A stretch of 64,000 nucleotides of DNA, taken from positions 26,903,214 through 26,967,213 of the forward strand of contig NC_079209.1 in assembly GCF_026745355.1 (NCBI RefSeq), written 5' to 3'. Position 1 is the first letter of the stretch, and each line of letters opens with the position of its first letter. Below the pieces are notes generated by a model that was not told the origin of the DNA, did not search any database, and worked only from the letters and a program-made list of their open reading frames with translations. Of this stretch, positions 22,592-33,901 are shown piece by piece. A program made the translations under genes and the position numbers. The DNA comes from Beta vulgaris subsp. vulgaris. Its lineage: Eukaryota > Streptophyta > Magnoliopsida > Caryophyllales > Amaranthaceae.

Positions 22592-23289
22592 TTAATGAGC
22601 AGAAGGCTTGAGAAGCATGGATTCATGCCTCTTTGAGATATTGCCAACTCTTTGGCACCAATCACAAGCTTTGACAGATCCCGAAACATATTTGAACATG
22701 CTTTGCCAAAATAATCCACATTGCAAGATTTTTGCCACGGTCTTGTCGGCTCTCATATGACCACCATATGGTGATGAATGACACATCCCTATTACATCCT
22801 TAATCTCATCATTTGGGAGTTAAAATGGGTATGACCCGCCAATCTCTCGAGCATTTGGTCAATGAATGGGATGGGGAAATGGTTTATCCGGGTGGTCGTA
22901 TTCAACTTATGATAATCAATGCAAATGTGCCACTCCGTGACCAACCTCGTGGAGATAAGATCACCTTTATCATTTTGAATGACGGTAATTCCTCCTTTTT
23001 TAGGACAACTTGAACAGGGCTAACCCACCTGCTATTCGAGATAAGGTAGATTATCCCGCCTCGAGTTTTAAAACTTCCTTTTCTACCACTTCCTTCATGT
23101 TAGGATTAGCCGTCTTTGGGGCCCAGTAGAGGAGATGTGACCATCATCCAAATGAATTCGATGCATATATAATGTGGGTCTCAAACCCTTGAGCTTATCA
23201 ATTGTATACCCAATGACACTTTGATGTTGTTTTAAAACACAAAGAAGTTTGTCAAGAGAAGGGCCATTAAGTGTAGAATTGGCAATCAC
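22592..23289 (-). pseudogene. pol: Athila-like RT start joined to integrase zinc finger by deletion
   Basis: On the minus strand: LKQHQSVIGYTIDKLKG and HRIHLDDGHISSTGPQRR (23289-23095), the N-terminal lead into Ty3/gypsy RT; then degraded RT (about 23090-22815) with VPKKGG and CIDYHKLN recognisable across frames; then abruptly the integrase HHCC finger, HSSPYGGHMRADKT and CDWCQRVGNI (22786-22592). The rest of RT and all of RNase H are missing, so an internal deletion near 22800-22830 joins the two. The integrase core is also absent. Confidence 0.75.
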
Positions 23290-23967
23290 GGATAAGTCTC
23301 ATTATCTCCAAGAAAAATATATTTTAAGGAAGGGGGAAGAGGTTTTAACTCAAATATGGGAGGAGGTGTAGTCCTCTCCTCTTTTTCTAATGAAGCCTCC
23401 AAGATCTCAAAGTTAGAACGGGTAGGTATGTAGATTGGTGCTTTGTCCATTGCTTTTTTATGATGCCAAGCTTCACTTTCTTGCTCTTGATCTTCTCCTA
23501 ATAACGCATCTTCAAGTTGATTTCTTGCTTCAACTAAAACCCTTAGGCTGACCACATCATGCTCAAGACTATCGATTCTATGAATTTCTTCCACAATTGG
23601 AGCCTTCATCCTCTTGTTCAAAGCGAACTCCATCTTTTCATCCCCAACCCTCAATGTAAAAACATCTCTCTTCATTTAGCACTCTTGCGGTTTTTAAGAA
23701 TGACCTTCCGAAAAAAAGAGGGACTTTGGAGTCTTCTTCCATTTCCATCACTACAAAGTCACAAGGAATGAGGACCCTCCCAACTTGCACCGAAACATCC
23801 TCCAATTCTCCAACGGGCACTTTAACCGAGCGATCCGCTAGTTGTATCACCATGCTTTTTGGTTTAAGCTCAAAGTTGAGCTTCTTTGCAATGGAGAGGG
23901 GGATTAGGCTCACACTAGCCCGAAGATCGGCTAATGCTCTCTTTGGATCCAAATCTTCGATTCTCAA
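23290..23967 (-). pseudogene. pol: Athila-like aspartic protease and linker remnant
   Basis: Minus-strand frame 23967-23638 reads ALADLRASVSLIPLSIAKKL, followed by VIQLADRSVKVPVGELEDV and VPLFFGRSFLKTAR: the retropepsin of Athila-type elements, whose usual active site DLGAS is here DLRAS (Gly to Arg). An overlapping frame (23675-23286) gives the acidic linker towards RT with PPPIFELKPLPPSLKY. At least one frameshift separates them. Confidence 0.75.
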
Positions 23968-23992
23968 GGGTATGGAGAAGGACCACGGATCT

Positions 23993-25016
23993 TCAAGTTT
24001 TTTGGGGAGCTTGTTTGGAGGACCGCACTAAGTTCGGCGGTGAGATTCTGGTGGAACTTTCTTCGAGGTTGGACTTGTTAGAAAGAAGTTCATGTAGAAA
24101 CTTGGCATAAGTGGGCATTTGAGCCATAGCTTGGAGAAATGGGATGTGAACTTGAGAACCCTTCATCACCTCAAGAAACTTGAGAAATTTGTCATTGAAA
24201 TGTTTCTTTGCTAACATTTGAGGATATGGAATTGGAGAGGTGTACCTCTTCCTCGGAGTAGGCTCTTTACTTGACTTTTCGGGTTCAACAACTATAGGAG
24301 TCCCATCCTCATGAATGTCCTCCACAACGACATTTTCAATCTCCTTATTCATGCCATTATCAACATCCTCAGTCTCATTAGAGGTACTAGTATCATTAAG
24401 TGTAGGCATCTTAGGACCCTCATAGTGAGCCTCGGATCTCAAAGTAATGGCTTTAGATTCCTCTCGAATGATTGGTTGGCTAGGAAGTTGGGTAGAAGAG
24501 TTATTTGAGGAGTTGTTGCTCACTTGTTGACCTACTTGAGTAAGTTGTGTTTCGATCATCTTGTTGTGGGCATTCATTTGTTGGAGGGAAGTGTTTATCT
24601 CTCTAAACTTTCTATCATTATCGGCATTGGTTTTTGTTTATTGGGCTAGGAAGAGTTGGAGAGTGGATTCTAGGGAGGATTGTTTGGGTTGGTTTCATTC
24701 AAAAGGAGCCCTTGAGGGTGGTTGTGTGAATGTTTGTTGAGGGTTATGGAATCTGGGTTGTTTGCTTCAATTCGTAAGGTTGGGGTGGTTGAGGGTTCTT
24801 CCATCCACCACTCGCATTGTTATTCCATCTTCCGTGGTTGTTGATTTTAGGATTTCCCTCACCTCTAGAATTCACCCGTGCAACATGGTCCATAGATCCT
24901 CCACAATAAGAAGTAGCATGGTCTGATACCACCACAAATTTCACAAGAAAAGGCTTGAGAAGTGCCTTGGCTAGGAGATGAAAAAATGGTGAAAACATGG
25001 AGTTCAAAAGCTTCAA
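23993..25016 (-). pseudogene. gag: Athila-like gag remnant
   Basis: Minus strand. The upstream part (25016-24744) contains HATSYCGGSMDHVARVN, the last half of the gag zinc finger, then an Asn/Gly/Trp-rich stretch with GRWNNNASGGWKNPQPP. The downstream part (24577-23993) contains MIETQLTQVGQQVSNNSS, an acidic spacer and YPQMLAKKHFNDKFLKFLEV with FLQAMAQMPTYAKFLHELL, the conserved gag-protease junction of this lineage. The first zinc-finger cysteines and the N-terminal gag are missing. Confidence 0.75.
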
Positions 25017-25632
25017 ACCTCTCCTTCTCTCTCCTCAAGTTCTAAAGTTTTTATCCCCAAATCAGATTAAAAATCTCCCTATTAAATCCCTGTATTATAA
25101 AATCTACCCCCAAAATATCTCCAGATAGGCCCTTTTATATACCTCTCTTAAATAAAAAAAGGACAATCACCGAAGAAAACGGGTGTTGGGTCATTCAGAG
25201 CTCCCGCTCCATGAATAGAGCGCAAGCTCTGAGGTTGACTTGAGTTTTGTATCACAGGTCTAAGCTCCCGCTCCTTGCGTGGAACGCGAGCTTTGAACCT
25301 ACTTCCACTCTTCTTTGCAATTTGAAGCTCCTTCTCTCCATCCAAAAGCTCCTTTTAGCCATCCCAAGCTTTGAAAATCTCGATTAGGCTGCTTCAGAAC
25401 CTGAAAGAAGGTAAGAACAAGTCATAGCATATGGTGCCCACAACATTCAAATTTCACATAAATTGAAAAAGAATATATAAATCCTAAAAAGGACTCAACA
25501 TGCATGAAGCTATTGGAGTCACTAACATTAAACAAAGCTAAGCTAAACAATCATGTAATCGTACTAAACAAGGGTTTAATTAGGGTGGAAAGAGGTCATA
25601 AAAGCGGTCTTAAAAACAACTTATCACTTGTG
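25017..25632 (-). repeat. Remnant of the Athila-like 5' LTR
   Basis: Read on the minus strand the segment starts TGATAAGTTGTTTTTAAGAC at about 25632, close to the solo LTR start TGATAAGTGCGTTTCTAACA, and shares TTTATGACCTC just after. Contains CGAGCTTT and GCGGGAGC-type words. No PBS is visible before gag, so the LTR end, PBS and gag start are deleted. Confidence 0.5.
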
Positions 25633-26866
25633 TGTCATAACAAGTAATAATTGGTAAATCAAGTAAAGTGAAACTTGGATTGTGATAAACATTAGAATGG
25701 TGCACGTCTGAAGTTGGACAATCAGGAGTTGGGGTACATGGTGAATCGACCATGGCTTCTTCTTAGAATGGGATTGATCACATTCCTATTTTTATTTAAA
25801 AGGTTCCTCGATATCGTAGGTCATTTGGAATACGGAGTCGCTCTTGTATTTCATCTTCCTAGGTGAAGGCTGGTTTTTAGTTAGACAACTCGGTCCAATG
25901 ACTATTCCATCAAAGTAATAGAAAGATTGTTAAAGTTTAATTCTGTAAAAGTTATCTGCAAATTGTTATGTTGTTATTTATCCCTGACTAATATTTATTA
26001 GTATCATTTTAGGAACGTTTATTTATTATTATGTAGTACTCGGCTTTTGCTGACTAAGTGCTTTATTTGTATGTGTTGATCATGGCTTTGCCTTATTGAT
26101 CGTGTGATGACCCATTCTTGGTGAGCAGTTTCTCTAGTGCATTGACATCTACATGTGTGTAGATGATGCATCATGAGGTTTTGGGAATGAAAAGCTTGTG
26201 TAGCATATTGATTATTTATTGTTGTATATTTAAGTTTGGTTTGGATTTAATGTTAACATTTTTGTTTGGGTTTAAAGTTACTTTGTTATTTATTACATTT
26301 CAATTCTAAAGTTTAGTTAAATGTTTTCCGCTGCAAAATTCTGAATAAGCCGATACGTTATCACACGGTCGATAATGCTTTGATGATTCTCTAAGTTTTA
26401 TATTTAAAAAGTATTTTTAAAGTTACACGCGTGACGTGAGAGTTTCTGTTTTATTATAAATAGGCGTGATTTTTCGAATTGAACATACGGTTTTTCCACA
26501 TAACACTCGATGTATACATAATGACTTCGATACTTACCAAATCTCTCTACAAAACTTCCCTAAAAACTCTCAGACTTTTCAACACATAAACACAAACACA
26601 AGCATGCACCTTTAAATATTCAAGCTTCACGATTGCTCGTCCCAAAGGTTATTGAATAAATCTCTTAGACCCAGGCCACGGTATAATTCTGAGGGTCCTT
26701 GAATAAATTCATTATCTTTATATTAAAGTTACGAACTATTTCTTTTATGATGTAGATCTTTAATATAAATCGTGCCTTTGTACATTCTAACCCTAATCTT
26801 TCTTTTATTTATTATTCATATACATGTGTGCTACATGATTTTCCTGTTAATTCTTTCATCACCCCT
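25633..26866 (+). repeat. Degenerate chromovirus-like LTR remnant; no gene
   Basis: Between about 26030 and 26345 it shares landmarks in the same order as the 3' part of the array LTRs: GTACTCGGCTTTTGCTGAC versus GTACTCAGCTTTGCTGATA, then TTTTCCGCTGCAAAATTC versus TTTCCGCTGCGAGTAAAT. The LTR end may be near 26370. The rest up to 26866 has a TATA-like ATTATAAATAGG (about 26453) and nothing else recognisable. Confidence 0.4.
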
Positions 26867-28402
26867 TGTTGACCCTTGAGTTTTGAAGATGACCTAACCA
26901 CAAAAGACATAGTATATTTTATTTATGTTGTTGCAAGGTAATTCATGCTCGAGCTAAGAGAATACTTGATTGAAGATTAAAACGGAGAATTAATCAAGAT
27001 CGAAGTAAAGATGTTCGAGTGAAGAATCAAGCATGGAATGAAGATTAGAATACATTAGGGTGATTATATTATCTTCATGTTAAGGTTGAGTAAAAGCTTA
27101 ATTAAGTTCGTGGTGAATTCTCAAAGGAACTTGGTTCTGTTCCCATGATAGGAACAGACCTGCATATAGGAACAAGGTTAGGGATCAAGACTTAAAACTG
27201 ATTTAGGAACACCTAAGAGTCTCTAAAGTTGTGCGCCTAACTCAAATATGCGCCCAATATAATTGTTAGAGTTTTTAGGGTTGTTTTAACTAAGATCCAC
27301 TATTTTAGGAATTTAGTTTAAGTTTGGTAGGAAAAAGATTTTAAAAAGATTTTTTTTGATTTTAATTTAACCGATTTTTAAATCTTATCTTTTTATCTTT
27401 TATCTTTTATATTTTATTTAAAAGATTTTGTTTTCAAAAATAATATCTTTTCGGTTTTTAAAATGTTTCGGTTTTTAAAATATAAAATTGTTTTTCGATT
27501 TTATTAAAGATATTTTAAAAAGATATTTATCCTATAAACTAGCTAAAGTAAATAAATTATTTTATTTCCTAAAAACTGGATTACACGCCTAAAATATACT
27601 GCTACACGTTTTTGTAGTTAGTGGATTTAGTGGCTTAGTTAATTATCCTCCAAGTATTTAATTAATTTAAATGAGTTTAATTATTCTTCAAGTTTTGTAA
27701 AACCACGTAATATGTTACTGCTTCCCTTATGGAGTGAAGTAGTGGATTAGTGGGATGTTTTACTTGACATGGAATATTTAATTTAACTTATTAATTAATT
27801 AAAATCATGGAGATCATGTGATAATGGTTTAATTAGTGGAGAACATATATTGTCTTAATTGTCTATAAATAGGCGCCTAATTAATTAGAACAAAGTGTGT
27901 CTGACTTAGCTAATTTGTCTTAGTTATCTAAAAGAGTCAGTGCCTTTTCCTTAAGAGAATTCATACTTACATTAATCGAGTTTATTGTTCTTCCATTGTT
28001 TTACAAAGTGTATTTTTGAGAAAAGGGTTTGAGTGAACTCTTGTAAGTGTGAGAAGCTTTGAGTGAAGCAAGAGAAAGAGTAAGGAACTTCGAGTGAAGT
28101 TTGAGAGGAACGTCTGTTGTGGGAACTGTCGTTGGGAACTTGAGTTGAGTGACTTAAGTTGAGAATCGAGAGAAAAGTAATAGGTTGTAACCAGAGTTGT
28201 TTTGGCCTATTATAGTGGAAAGTTGTTTTAAAATCCCTTGTAGTCGAGGTTGTTTCTTCCTACTAGGCCTAGTAAGTTTTTCCTCGCTAAATCTCTCGTG
28301 TTCCCATTTTGTTCCCAAGTTTACTTTTAATTCCGCAAAAAGTACAGCTTATTCTCTCACTATAATTCACCCCCCCTCTTATAGTGCTCATATTATACAA
28401 CA
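26867..28402 (+). repeat. 5' LTR of Sirevirus B
   Basis: 1536 bp, TG...CA ends, with the TATA block CTATAAATAG at 27863-27872. Very similar to the 3' LTR at 36239 by eye and clearly diverged from the LTRs of A, although landmarks are shared throughout (GCGCCTAA, TCATACTTAC, CCTCTTATAGTGCTCATATT). Confidence 0.93.
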
Positions 28403-28404
28403 AT

Positions 28405-28416
28405 TGGTATCATAGC
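28405..28416 (+). other. Primer binding site of Sirevirus B, one mismatch
   Basis: TGGTATCATAGC, two bases after the LTR. It differs from the initiator tRNA-Met match in element A (TGGTATCAGAGC) by one base. Probably a post-insertion mutation. Confidence 0.85.
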
Positions 28417-28466
28417 GGGAACTCTAAAAATGAGGAAACCCTGTTGAGTTCAAGATCTTGAAAAAT

Positions 28467-29875
28467 ATGAATACTAGAGAGAAACTAGAAGAAGGGTACT
28501 CTACGCAGAGGCTACCAATGTTCAATGGTAAGTTCTACACCTACTGTAAGAACAGAATGGAGATCTTTATCAAAGCCGACCATTACCAGGTATGGAGAGT
28601 CATAGAGGTAGGTGATTTTGAAGTCACTACCACTAATGACAAGAATGAGGTAATTCCTAAATCTATATTTGATTTTGATAAAGCAGATTTCGAAAAGATG
28701 GAAATTAATGCTCTTGCTATAAAACTGCTTCATTGTGGTCTTGGACCTCATGAACACAATCGTTTCATGGGATGCAAAACCGCAAAACAAATTTGGGATC
28801 TTCTTCAAGTCACTCATGAAGGTACGAGTGAAGTTAAGAGATCAAAAATAGATCTTTTGATGAACCAATATGAACTTTTTCAAATAAAATCAAAAGAGTC
28901 TATCCAAGACATGTTTACACGATTTACTAATATTATTAATGAGCTAACATATCTTGGAAAAGTGATTACATCTGAGGAACAGGTACGAAAGGTCCTACGG
29001 AGTCTTCCTAGGGATCGATGGATGGCTAAGGTAACTGCCTTACAGGAAACTAAGGACTTTACAAAGTTCAATCTGGAACAACTTGCTGGTTCCCTTATGA
29101 CTCATGAGTTGCAATTGGACAATGAGAATGGAGACATGTCCAAGCAAAAATCAATAGCCTTAAAAGCTGATGAAAGTGGAGACTCAGAAACCGATGAAGA
29201 AGAATCCGCTCTCATGGTCCGAAAATTCAAGAGAATGTTTAGGAACATGAAGAATGGAGATTACAAAGGTAAAAATAAGAAATATTCTAACAAACTTGTT
29301 TGTCATAAGTGTAGCAGCTCTGAGCACTTTATCAAGGAGTGTCCCCAATGGGAACAAGAAAAAGGCAAAGGAAGGGAACGAAGCAAAGATAGGAACAAGG
29401 AATACAAAAACTCCTATACTCGATCTAACATGAAGAAGTTATGGTTGCTGTATGGGGAGACTCTGACTCTGAAGAAGAAGATAATCCTCAACCGAATGAG
29501 GAGACTGCAAACTTCTGTCTTATGGCTCGTGACAATTCCGAATCTGATGAAGAGATTGAATCTCTTGAGGCAAGTCTAGACACCATCAAAACTCGTCTTA
29601 ATTCTTTAAGTAAAGAAAAGTTATTTGAGTTTATTGTTGACGCTGTAAAAGATTGCAAAGATGAGACTATTAAACTAAAACAATGTCAACATGCTTTAAG
29701 CGTTGCAAAGGAACATACCTCTTGGCTTAAAAGTGTTCGAATTGATATTGAGAAAAGATTTTTCGAGTCGTTTGACAAAAATCTTAAATTAAAAGAGGAT
29801 TTCGAAAATCTTAAAAATGAGAACTACTTGTTAAGTCTTGAGTTATCACAACTAAAAGATTTGTTCCTGAAGTAA
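28467..29875 (+). pseudogene. gag: Sirevirus B gag
   Basis: The ATG at 28467 opens a long frame to 29579 (about 370 residues). N-terminal MNTREKLEEGYSTQRLPMF, UBN2-like core with KQIWDLLQVTHEGTSEVKRS, and a CCHC zinc knuckle CHKCSSSEHFIKEC (29301-29342). A one-base deletion near 29433-29440, compared with A, shifts the frame; it continues in another frame to 29875 as the acidic coiled-coil part (SEEEDNPQPNEE, LKLKEDFENLKNENYLLSLE). A TAA there ends it, and a further in-frame part follows at 29932-30162. This is the best-preserved gag in the window. Confidence 0.88.
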
Positions 29876-30680
29876 GTTCATTTGACATTAAGTCAGTTCC
29901 CTTGTAAAGTTTCAAATCTGAAATAAATGAATTGAAAAATCATGTTTCAGTTTTGAAAATAGAAAACAATGAACTTGTAGGGGAATTGCACCAAATGAGA
30001 AATGAAAAGAAAATGCTACCTATACCAAACTGGATTAAGAACCCTCAAACAAAACTAACCGAAGGTCTTGGTTTTAATCACAAAAAGAAATTTGAAAAAC
30101 CTAAAAAGAGAGTTGATTTACCAAGTGATAAAGTTTGTATGTTTGGGAACACTTCACTTTAGGAACTCTTTCCTAAAAGACTTGGTCGCATTAATGAGAA
30201 CATGGAAACGAGTAATTTGGAAAAAGAAATCTATTGTTCCTGAAGGAAAGGAACCCAAGAAAGATTGGGTTCCTAACTCTAACAATTAGTTTTCTTGCAG
30301 GTTGGAGTGAGGGGGAACAACAGATGTACCTAGACAGTTTGTTCTAAGCATATGACTGGAGATAAATCAAGATTTCTCTCACTCTCATCCTACAATGGTG
30401 GAAGTGTGACTTTTGGTGACAACAAGAAAGGTAATATAGTTGCCATGGGCAAAGTTGGTAAGTCAGCGTCACATTCCATAGATAATGTTTTTCTAGTTAA
30501 TGGTTTAAAGCATAACTTGTTGAGTATTTCCCAATTCTGTGATAAAGGGAACTGTGTGAAATTTAGTAGTGAAAAATGTTTAATTGTCAACAATAACACA
30601 AAGGATGTCGTTTTGGAAGGAACAAGAAAAGGAAGTCTACATGCCTTAGTGTTATTGATGATGATTCATTTTTATGGCAT
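29876..30680 (+). pseudogene. pol: Sirevirus B gag end and protease
   Basis: The gag tail (29932-30162) is followed by protease. The segment that encodes DSG in A (GACAGTGGTTGT) reads GACAGTTTGT here, near 30332-30345, so two bases and the active-site Gly are lost. The rest is well kept: MTGDKSRFLSLSSYNGGSV, VTFGDNKKGNIVAMGKVG and VFLVNGLKHNLLSISQF (30352-30540). Near 30521 it holds the uninterrupted GAGTATTTCCC site used by the CACTA element in A. Confidence 0.82.
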
Positions 30681-31560
30681 ATGCGTCTAGGTCATGCTAG
30701 ATTTTCTTTGCTTGACAAACTTCATTCTAAAGAACTAGTTTTAGGTTTAACTTCAATTAAGTTTCATTTAGATCATGTTTGTGATGCATGCGCTAAAGGT
30801 AAGCATCTTAGGTCCTCTTTCAAGACCAAGAATGTGGTAAGTACCACAAGACCTTTAGAATTAATTCATATGGATTTATGTGGACCTATGAGGATTTAAA
30901 GTAGGAGTGGCAAGAAATATGTGTTGGTTGTTGTAGATGACTTCTCTAGATTTACTTGGGTTATTTTTCTTTCTAGCAAGGACGAGACTTATGATGAGTT
31001 CCTTGTCTTTGCAAAGAAAGTTCAAAATTTGAGTGGTCAAAATTCTACACCTTAAATCCGACCATGGCAAAGAATTTGAGAACTTTAAGTTTGATGACTT
31101 CACAATTTCTCCGCCCCTAGAACACCTCAACAAAATGGTGTTGTTGAAAGGAAGAATAGAACATTAGAAGAAATGGCTAGGACTATGTTGATAGCTAGTG
31201 GTCTTCCTATAACTTTTGGGCGAAGCTGTGAATACTGCTTGTCATATTATAAATCGTGCCATGGTGAGACCTTTATTAAATAAAACTCCTTATGAGCTGT
31301 ATTTTGGTAAAAAGCCCAATATTACATATTTCAGAACATTTGGATGTAAATGTTTTGTTCATAATAATGGGAAAAAAATTTGGAAAATTTGATGCTAGAA
31401 GTGAGAAGCATGTATTCTTAGGATATCTTCAGTAGCAAAGCTTATAGAGTATTAATAAAAGGTCTATGTGTGTAGAAGAAAGTGTGCATGTTATTTTTTG
31501 AAAACAGATAAATTTGATGCAAGCACACAGGTTAAGATGACTTCGAAATAGGATTGCAAA
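30681..31560 (+). pseudogene. pol: Sirevirus B integrase remnant
   Basis: The GAG-pre-integrase domain (MRLGHARFSLLDKLHS, CDACAKGKHLRS) is followed by IHMDLCGPMRI and a TAA at 30897-30899, at the same codon as in element A. The core continues with KYVLVVVDDFSRFTW, then indels at 31041-31110 remove part of the second Asp region; the QQNGVVERKNRT block with the catalytic Glu is at about 31127-31160. Further single-base losses run to the domain end (31200-31560). Confidence 0.8.
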
Positions 31561-33386
31561 AGATCAAGTCTTATTGATGAGACTTTGGAAGACGAAGTCA
31601 TGGGAACAAAGCCAAGGGAACAACATCCTGTTCCTGTTCCCAATGAGGAGAAGAAGAACTAGGTGAATACATAAGTGAATGAATCCACTATTGTTGAACC
31701 TGGTTCCCAAGTACAGGAAATGAAGATGATCAAGGAAACCAAGTTTCCATCCAGGATTTCCAACCAAAGCCTTGGAAAACTCATCGTTCCCATCCTGTGG
31801 AACTCATAATCAGTGAATAAAAAGGGAACTCAAACGAGATCTCAATTGAAAAATTTTTTTTTCATGCTTTTCTTTCTATGTTGGAACCTAGGAACATGAA
31901 GAAGCTCTCACTGATGCTGATTGGATGTAGCATGCAGATGAACTTCATCAATTTGAAAGAAACAAAGTTTGGCACCTTGAACCTAAACCTAAACATAACA
32001 AGGTTATTGGTTTAAAGTGGGTGTTTAGAAACAAATTAGATGAGTTCGGAACATATAAGAAACAAGGCCAGGTTAGTTGTGAAAGGATACAATCAACAGG
32101 AAGGCATTGATTATGAAGAAACTTTTGCTCCAGTTGCAAGATTGGAAGCAATTAGAATTTTCATAGCATTTGCTGCCTTCATGGGTTTTAAATTGTATCA
32201 AATGGATGTAAAATGTGCTTTTCTAAATGGTTATCTTAATGAGGAGGTATTTGTAGAACAACCTCCAGGTTTTGAAAATAAAGAATTTCCTAATCATGTC
32301 TTTAAGCTTGACAAAGCTCTTTATGGGTTAAAGCAAGCTCCAAGAGCATGGTATGAAAGACTTTCTAAGTTCCTTCTTGAAAATGAGTTTAAAAGAGGAA
32401 AATTGGATCGAACCTTGTTTTTAAAATCAAAAGGAAAACATTTATTAGTTGTTCAAATATATGTTGATGATATTATATTGGTGCACTAATGAATCTTTTG
32501 CAATAATCTCATGAGTAAAGAATTTGAAATGAGTATGATGGGTGAGCTCAACTTCTTCTTGGGGTTGCAAATCAAGAAACAGAAGAAGGAATCTACATCC
32601 ATCAACAAAAGTACATAAAGGAACTATTGAAAAAGTATGGTTTGGAAGCATCCAAAGTAAATCATACACCTATGGGAATTCAACCAGATTGGATGAAGAT
32701 TCTATAGGAACAAGTGTGGATCAAACCAAGTATCGAGGTATGATTGGCTCATTACTATATCTAACTGCAAGTCGTCCTGATATTGCTTTCAGTGTAGGGT
32801 TATGTGCAAGGTTTCAAGCCAATCCAAAGGAATCTCATCTCACAGCTGTGAAGAGAATCCTAAGATACCTCAAGGGAACAGATGATTTAAGCCTATTCTA
32901 TTCGAGAAGTGATACCTTTGAATTAAAGGATTTGCGGATGCTGACTATGCAGGAGATCTGGTCAATAGGAAGAGTACATCAGGTATGGTTCAGTTCCTTA
33001 GTCATAGTTTAGTTTCTTGGAGCACCAAGAAGCAAAACACAGTTGCTTTATCTACAGCTGAGGCTGAATATGTTGCAGCAGCAGCATGTTGTTCCCAAAT
33101 GCTATGGATAAAACAACAACTACGTGACTATGGAATTACTTTGAATGTGTTCCCATCTATTGTGATAATACTAGTGCTATTAGTATTTCTAAAGATCCCG
33201 TCATCATTCAAGAGTCAAACACATCCATATTAGGCATCACTTTCTGAAAGATAATGTTGAAAAGGGTCTTATTAAAATGGAATTCTGTGAGACTGAACGT
33301 CAAATTGCAGACATTTGACAAAACCCTTAAATAGAGATAGGTTTGAGAAATTGAGACTTGAACTTGGCTTAATCAAGTTGAAATGA
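31561..33386 (+). pseudogene. pol: Sirevirus B reverse transcriptase and RNase H
   Basis: After a degraded linker, RT is readable: [16 protein letters not shown] (32005-32050), then a frame at about 32040-32489 with [54 protein letters not shown] and the catalytic YVDD at 32460-32471. Frameshifts follow at about 32485 and 32675. RNase H blocks include ASRPDIAFSVGLCARF (32766-32815) and STKKQNTVALSTAEAEYV (33022-33075). The frame would end at TGA 33384-33386. RT core residues are intact, unlike in A. Confidence 0.87.
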
Positions 33387-33901
33387 TTGCTATAATATTC
33401 CCCTTTGTGTTAATTCTTTGGCATTATGTCTGGATGTGCATATTGATGTTTTTATTTGCTTAAATACATCACAATCCTTATATGATTATTTCATGGTATA
33501 AGTAAAAATGTCTGAAAACTGCTCACCAATGTCCAATAATATTCCCCTTATTGTTCATAAGACAATTCTATGCCTTAAGTGATGACAAAGGATTAAAAGA
33601 ATTAATGGTGTTCCAAAGTAGCAAAATTTCCTTGTTTCCATTCATTGTTCCCAAACGCTATTCCCAGCGTATTAAGTTTAGATTTTTTTTCTTTCAAAAT
33701 TCAAAAATCCCAAAATATTTGTTCAGATTTTTTTCCTAAAAATCTGATTTGTTCCTTATATCTCTCAAGTTAGTTGGAAGATATTTTTTATTAGTTGGAA
33801 GATTTTTGTTCTTTTCCAAAAACGTGTACTATACACGCTTTCCTAAAACCAAAAAAAATTCTCTTGTCTTTCTTCTCATAAAACCGAAAAACTCCACAAA
33901 A
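33387..33901 (+). other. Sirevirus B spacer between pol and accessory ORF
   Basis: No gene. Collinear with 8300-8767 of element A (AAATACATCACAA, CTCACCAATGTCCAATAATAT, GTGTACTATACACG). Probably an untranslated leader for the 3' ORF. Confidence 0.6.
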